Source: Carnegiea gigantea
Lineage: Eukaryota > Streptophyta > Magnoliopsida > Caryophyllales > Cactaceae
Direction of reading: 5' to 3'
NCBI GenBank assembly: GCA_029747015.1
Contig: JAKOGI010000001.1
Coordinates: 3,086,001-3,150,000 of the forward strand
Length of the DNA stretch: 64,000 nt
How positions within the stretch are numbered: position 1 is the first letter of the stretch; every line of letters starts with the position of its first letter. The notes below the pieces were generated by a model. The model worked only from the letters and a program-made list of their open reading frames with translations. It searched no databases and was not told the DNA's origin. A program made the position numbers and the translations under genes. Of this stretch, positions 58,226 through 64,000 are shown piece after piece.

Positions 58226-60058
58226 ATCTATCTAATCTATCTATCTATCTATCTATCTAACTATACTTAAAATTGAGTGATCACACTATTTAGACACTTG
58301 GCAATCACTCATTGGATATAAGTATTTTTTCTTTTTTCTTTTTTAAAATATTAATTAAGACTTATTAGCAAAAGTAATTGAATCAAATTAATGTACGCAT
58401 TCAACTTATAGCTTTAATTTTGTATTTGGGAAGTGCTTAAAATTACAAGTCCAATTTTGTGTTTTGAGTTTTCTTTTTTTAAAAAAATAAGAATTGGTAT
58501 CTTCTTAGAACATGTACATATTCTATATTCATAATCTTGATATTATAAATATAGAAAATGGTAAAATCATGGGTCAAGAATATTACGAAAATTATTTTAA
58601 AAAATTATGATTTCAATCAATTATTTTATCATAGTTTCACTAATATATATTTACAAATATTTAGTTCGCCTAAAAAAATGGTTTAAATTTTAGTCTTAAT
58701 GTTAGTTTTCGAGAATGGATAAAATAACTATTAGCTCTTTGATTCTTTTAAACGTTTTAAAGATATTGATTGATGACACTTTAGTTTTTTTAATCAAACT
58801 TTTGTAACTATCAATTTTTGTAACTGCGACTTCTTCTTTTAATTTATTTTGCATGAATTAGTTCCAATATATTTTAACCTTTTCTCCCTGCATAAAAAGA
58901 AAGCCTTATGAAAATATGCTTTAAGAGTAATAGGCCAAGTTGGTGCTAACATCCAAAAATTAGTTTTCATAATTTGTAAAGGAAGGTTGTTTTCATAAAA
59001 TATTTTTATTTTATATTTTATACTTATACTATTTTTTCAAAGGAATTTATTACTCTTATTATGTTTTGAATGTTGGATAATTTATCAATTTAGTACCATT
59101 GTCATGGGGATGCATAAAAAATGACTAGATGGTTGTTAAGGTATTGGAAAAGTTATTAATTAAGACGACAAGTTTAGTTTCTCTCTTCCTTTTTTGTACA
59201 AGACTGAGATCTTTTTAGAACCTTATGCAAATCTTGTGTTCATAATCTTAATATCATAAAAATAAAAATGATAAAATCATGGTGTCAAGAATATATAAAT
59301 ACCATTTTTTAGAAATAGGATTGAAAATAACTATTTTATTATAGTTCATAATATATATTTACAAACATTTTAGATCGTCAAAGAAAGGGTTTTAGTTTTA
59401 GTCAATCGTAATATTAATTAAGAATGTGCACAATGACTACAAACTTTTTGATTCTCCTTAGCATTTTGATGATATTAATTGATGATTTTGAATTTTTTAA
59501 ATCAAACTTTTGTACCTAATGGATATTTGTAATTGAGGCTTCTTCTTTTAACTTATTATGGATGCATGGATCCATTTTTTTAATGAAACTTTGTAACCAA
59601 GAGATCTTTTAATTTTTTAATGAATGATACTCTAATTAATGGCAATAACAAAGGAGATGTCATTTAGTAAATATGTAGTAATTCAAGAATAATTAGAATG
59701 AATGCAAGTAGTATTTCAAGACTTAGTATAAATCGATGGGATTTGTACGTTCACAGTTAAACGAAAAATGGATTCATTAAATATTTTAAATAATCAGTTA
59801 CAAATAAGTACAATTAAAATTATCTTTTTCGTAAATTAAATTGAACAACACCATGTATTTAAACTGTGTATACTTCAGTTATTAAAAAGAAAATTGGACT
59901 TCTAAACTACATTTATCAAAATATTAATTTATTCTGGAAGACATGAGTGAGAATTTTGCCCAACAATATATTTATTATAAATACGTTGATTTATCACATG
60001 GAGATTTGTTCAACAAGAAAATTATAACAATCCATGCGAAGTATGGGCCTAACACTAG
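58226..60058 (+). mobile_element. Helitron-like element Hel-3 with internal duplication
   Basis: The 3' end reads CCATGCGAAGTATGG (hairpin) then GCCTAACACTAG before a host T, as Helitrons do. The 5' end lies in a TCTATCTATC microsatellite and leads into ACTATACTTAAAATTGAGTG, with TC following host A near 58226 or 58235. It is about 1.83 kb with no coding sequence. The stretch 58500-58870 is repeated in diverged form at 59215-59570. Confidence 0.68.
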
Positions 60059-60121
60059 TTAAAATAGAAAGATGAATGAAGGAGTACCAATTACAATATC
60101 TCCAAGTGATGCTTGTCTGTT

Positions 60122-60738
60122 CTAGGGCTGTCAAATAGGTCAGGTCGGGTCGGGTCGGGTTCGGGTTCGGGTTGAACTTAAACGGGTTTAAGACCCCCCG
60201 ACCTGAACCTGACCTGTTTAATAAACGGGTTGAACAATCCGACCTGAAACCTGACTAATTATTAAACGGGTCAACCTGATTCTGACCCAATTACCCGTTT
60301 AACTTAAGCGGGTCAGAATCAGGTACCCATTTACCTGTTTACCCATTTAACCCAATTAATTTCTAAGCAACCTGCATAACTTCATGGGTATGTTCGACAC
60401 CCATTTAACTTAGGGTTTTTTGGTTCCTCAAAAATCAAAATGAAAAAAATCCAGTTTCACTTCCATCCCAAATAAACAGGTTAAACGGGTTAAGCGGGTT
60501 AAATGAGTTGGAATTAAACGAGTTAAACAGGTTAACCTATTAACCCATTTAATTAAACGGGTTAAATAGGTATTTTTTCGTATCGAAAATTTCAACGTGA
60601 ACTTAACCTGTTTAAATAAACGGGTTAGTCGTGTCGACCTATTTAATTAAACGGATTGAAAATCTTTACCCAAACCCGCCTAATTTCGTATTCGGTTCAG
60701 GTCGGTAATCGTGTCGGATCAGCTTTTGATAGCCCTAG
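60122..60738. mobile_element. hAT-like MITE rich in ACGGGTTAA motifs
   Basis: The ends are inverted: CTAGGGCTGTCAAAT at the left and, from the right, CTAGGGCTATCAAAAG. A degenerate 8-bp target duplication (TGTCTGTT and ACTCTGTT) flanks them. The interior is a dense mix of GGGTTCGGGT, AACGGGTTAA and their complements, able to fold extensively. It resembles in style the element at 22973-24083. No coding sequence. Confidence 0.6.
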
Positions 60739-60744
60739 ACTCTG

Positions 60745-62930
60745 TTCTATCCAGTCGTCAATCAATTGGCCATACGGGGATGCAAGGCCTCAATTGCACC
60801 AAACCAAAAAAAAAAAAAAAAAAAATAAAAAATCATTTGGCCATATTAGTGGACATTTACCCCTCCTTCAATCCAATTAAACATTTAAACTAGATGAATT
60901 CTCCTTTTGAATATTTCCATAGATTTTTTTTGGTGGTAATTTTCCTTTAATAGATTAAGAAAATTGCCTTCTTTTTTAAAAAAAAATGATAGTAGGAAAA
61001 ATGCCTCCTCATTTGACAAACTAGAGCAAGAGGATTGGAGCAGAGTCATAAATTTAATTTTTCCGCCAAATATCAAACAAAGTTTAGAATAGAGGAAATA
61101 TTATTTGATGTAAATATGGAACTGTGAAACTAACTACTATGTTTCTTCTATATATATTTTGAAACCGATACGTTATAGAGTGGTGTATGATGAAGTCTAT
61201 AAAGTTGTTAAAATTAAACTTTAAATGTATTATGGGACACATAAAACAGATATTTGTAATAAGGGACAAAGCGGTAAAATTTCATTATATAGAAGATTGT
61301 TAAGTAATCGATAAATAAAAGGTGAAACATGTACATTTTTTTCGACCGTGACCAGCCTTTGGCCGATCATGCTTTGGAAAGCAAGTGGCAGGTTGACTAA
61401 GGAAGGGAGGAGAACTGAGACCAGTCATTTTGAATGTAGCGCAATCTCTATATTAGAGGAAGCTGTTTTTCGCCAAATTCGAACCTTTGGAGGGGCGAAT
61501 TGACCAAAAAACATCACGTACAGACGTCTAGTTTTCTCTTGCGACATGAGAGACTTTTTTAATTTCAATATCAGAAATAGAGAACTAGTAGTAATTACTA
61601 TATATTATAAGAAAAAAATATCTTGTATTCAATAAAAAAAAGGTATGATTGAATAACAAAAGGGCATTACAACTTGTAAATAGTACAAGATTATCTTATA
61701 TTTTTCCAAGATTTAAAAATTATGTGTGTAATACTCCTTTGCAAATATGATTAGTTCAATCATGAATGTCGTGCTAGAGTTTTACAATTCACAATTAATC
61801 TTAACTATTAAAAATTTGATACTTTTAAATCATGTATCATATTTATTTTAATCAAAAAATATTTTGCTACAAAACATGTATCATTGGACAAAATATAATT
61901 ACCTTTGTAGAGCAGGCAGCTTCTACGCGCAGAAAACGAATAGGCAAATTTACCTCTAGGTCTTGCAATAAATTGAAGTTTCCCTTCCAATCTTCATCAT
62001 TTTAGATTAGTGCTTGTCTAATAATATCTTTACACTTTTTACTCTCTCTCTCTCTCTCCTCATAACAAGGCTCCCAATTGCCAGACCCTCATCTCCTAGG
62101 CATCTTCCTCATTCTCTGCAATTCCACACCCTTATTCTCTCTCTCCCCTCCTTGGTCATCTTCCCCTTCAATCTCTCTCTTCCCCCTCATTAATGGCATG
62201 CTTCTTAATCTTCCTCCACCCCTTTCACCCACTTCTGTAAGAAGATGAGATAGAAACAAGCATTTGAAGCTTCATTCTTGACACTTCAATAACGGTGGCT
62301 AGCTAGAATGGCACTTACTTCAATGAAAAATAGAACAAGTTTCAACAATAATAATTTAAGGGAGTTTAAATTAGAGATCGTTGAGCATATAAATTTTAGG
62401 TTTTAGATTTAGTTTCAGAATTTCTTTTGCCCTATTTTCAGCTTTTAGATCTAATTTCGTAGCATGCAAATTTCATATAATTGTAATTCAGTTTGGTGCT
62501 TTAGAGATTAAGGCTGGATATGGCTCAATTGAAGTTTAAATTTTGTGTTCAATTTTGAATGTTTTTCCTCTTCCCTGTTTTCTCACTCATTGTTCTTCGT
62601 ACTCTTTTATTATAGTTTTATTTCCCTATTTTCTTCAAATTGTGTTCTGATAGGATAAAACAAAGCTCGGTTGGGCCTTCAATAGAGGAATAAGTTGGAT
62701 GTGGGTGGAGCAAACATGCAAGGATACCTACTGCTTCCACTTTGCAGTCACTCTCTGCCGTCTCTCTCTGTAGTTTTTTTTGGCAGTCAATTCTTCTATT
62801 TATGCCATGTATTCATGTATATGGTTCTTTGTAAATGGTAAATCATATAACTAAAATATATAATTTTGAAATAATTACATATTAAAATTGTGAAAAAACT
62901 AGTCCAATATTATACCTAAAATTCTCTAAT
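60745..62930. other. Intergenic, no gene seen
   Basis: Contains an A-run (60809-60826), a GC-richer patch at 61340-61560 (no ORF recognised), a (CT)n run at 62042-62060 and pyrimidine-rich sequence to about 62240. I could not support a gene here. Confidence 0.45.
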
Positions 62931-63152
62931 AATTTGTTTTTATATATCAATCCGTCTAAGCAAACCTAGGTAATCACACTTGCACCTTCAGGTTAACAAA
63001 TACATTTTTTTTTGTAGTGAGAATGCATTTCCAAACACTCAAATGATTTGTTGTTGTGTACTTGAAAATTTGCCTATCCTAGGTAATTATATTTACATTT
63101 ATGAGTTAACAAATAGATTTTCTCATGTAGTAAGAATATATACGATATGAAT

Positions 63153-63197
<45 letters not shown>

Positions 63198-63334
63198 ACC
63201 TAGAACCGTCAAATGATTTGTTATAATATGCCTCAAAATCTAAGTAAGTTAACCTAGGTAATTATTCTTTTATTTTCATGTTAACAAATACTTTTTCCCC
63301 ATGCGACGAGATTATATACCTACGTCGACATACA

Positions 63335-63365
<31 letters not shown>

Positions 63366-63556
63366 GTGTGTGTGTATGTGTGTGTATGTGTGCGTGTGTG
63401 TGCGAGCGTGTGTAGACAAAACCCTAAAACCTTGAACAATTTGTTGTTGTCTAGTTCAAAATATGTCTAAGGTAACCTAGATAATTAGACTTACATTTTT
63501 AGGTTAACAATTAAATTTCTCACGTGATCAGAATATATATATATATATATATAATA

Positions 63557-63599
<43 letters not shown>

Positions 63600-63723
63600 C
63601 CTAAAACCCTTGTATAATTTGTTATTGTATACCTCAAAATCTAAGTTAACCTAGGTAATTAGACTTACATTTTTAGGTTAACAAATAAATTTCTCATGTC
63701 ATGAGAACATATACATACATACA

Positions 63724-63759
<36 letters not shown>

Positions 63760-63763
63760 TATA

Positions 63764-63802
<39 letters not shown>

Positions 63803-63837
63803 CCACAACACACCACACACACACCACACACAATATA

Positions 63838-63887
<50 letters not shown>

Positions 63888-63938
63888 TATATATATATAT
63901 TTATATATATAAATACATATACATATATACATATACAT

Positions 63939-63997
<59 letters not shown>

Positions 63998-64000
63998 CAC
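62930..64000. repeat. Tandem array with a different microsatellite in each unit
   Basis: A core of about 110 bp (AACCTAGGTAATTA, AGGTTAACAAATA, TCTCATGT..GAGAATATAT) recurs with CCTAGG anchors near 62965, 63078, 63253, 63475 and 63650. The CCTAGG is changed in one unit. The same point in successive units holds (CA)n, (CATA)n plus (TG)n, (TA)n, and then a compound CATA/CA/TA tract running to the window end. Confidence 0.85.

Noticed and set aside
60140..60680. Interstitial telomere repeat
   Set aside because: The word is ACGGGTTAA/GGGTTCGGGT, not the plant telomere TTTAGGG, and units alternate in orientation.
63665..64000. Cys/Val-rich ORFs at the window end
   Set aside because: They are translations of CA/TG and CATA microsatellites on the minus strand.

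Overview
The window is nuclear DNA of a flowering plant, most likely a eudicot. It is AT-rich, full of microsatellites and dominated by nested transposable elements. The low-copy genes are spliced and have GT-AG introns. No prokaryotic, organellar or viral genome features were seen. All calls come from reading the sequence; nothing was searched against a database. LEFT HALF (1-36.9 kb): an F-box/LRR-like gene family is arranged as a tandem segmental array. The ancestral unit appears to be an exon-2 relic, then an F-box gene on the minus strand, then a Helitron-like element. Copy A (1-2285, cut by the window edge) is intact as far as visible. Copy B (16859-22826) is broken by a nonsense codon, a 20-bp duplication over the splice acceptor, a Helitron in the intron and a LINE in exon 1. 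Copy C (31035-32281) has a 10-bp frameshifting deletion, and its promoter and leader are disrupted. Degraded exon-2 relics lie at 6760-7109 plus 15325-15850 and at 29640-29990. Between these sits a complete, gag-only LTR retrotransposon (7110-15324, 5-bp target duplication). Its long 3' untranslated region holds three unrelated tandem-repeat arrays. A Helitron-like family occurs four times (5093, 25529, 35386, about 49392), and the second copy contains about 40 copies of a 51-bp repeat. MIDDLE (36.9-46.9 kb): a full-length, decayed Ty3/gypsy element of probable Athila type with LTRs, primer-binding site, polypurine tract, gag, protease, RT, RNase H and integrase. It has a 5-bp target duplication, and most of its stop codons fit cytosine-deamination changes. 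RIGHT HALF (46.9-64 kb): a Helitron relic, a SINE relic, and a complete MULE DNA transposon (50801-56770) with about 110-bp terminal inverted repeats and a 10-bp target duplication. The MULE carries a decayed MuDR-type transposase gene and, tail-to-tail with it, an intact small gene for a GRF zinc-finger protein with a C-terminal membrane segment. This two-gene convergent layout mirrors mudrA/mudrB of maize MuDR and is the most interesting candidate system here. Beyond it lie a LINE ORF1 fragment, a third Helitron (58226-60058) with an internal duplication, a hAT-like MITE, and a terminal array whose units each hold a different microsatellite. The only coding sequences that look undamaged are F-box copy A (partial), the GRF membrane protein and possibly one orphan exon at 3184-3441.
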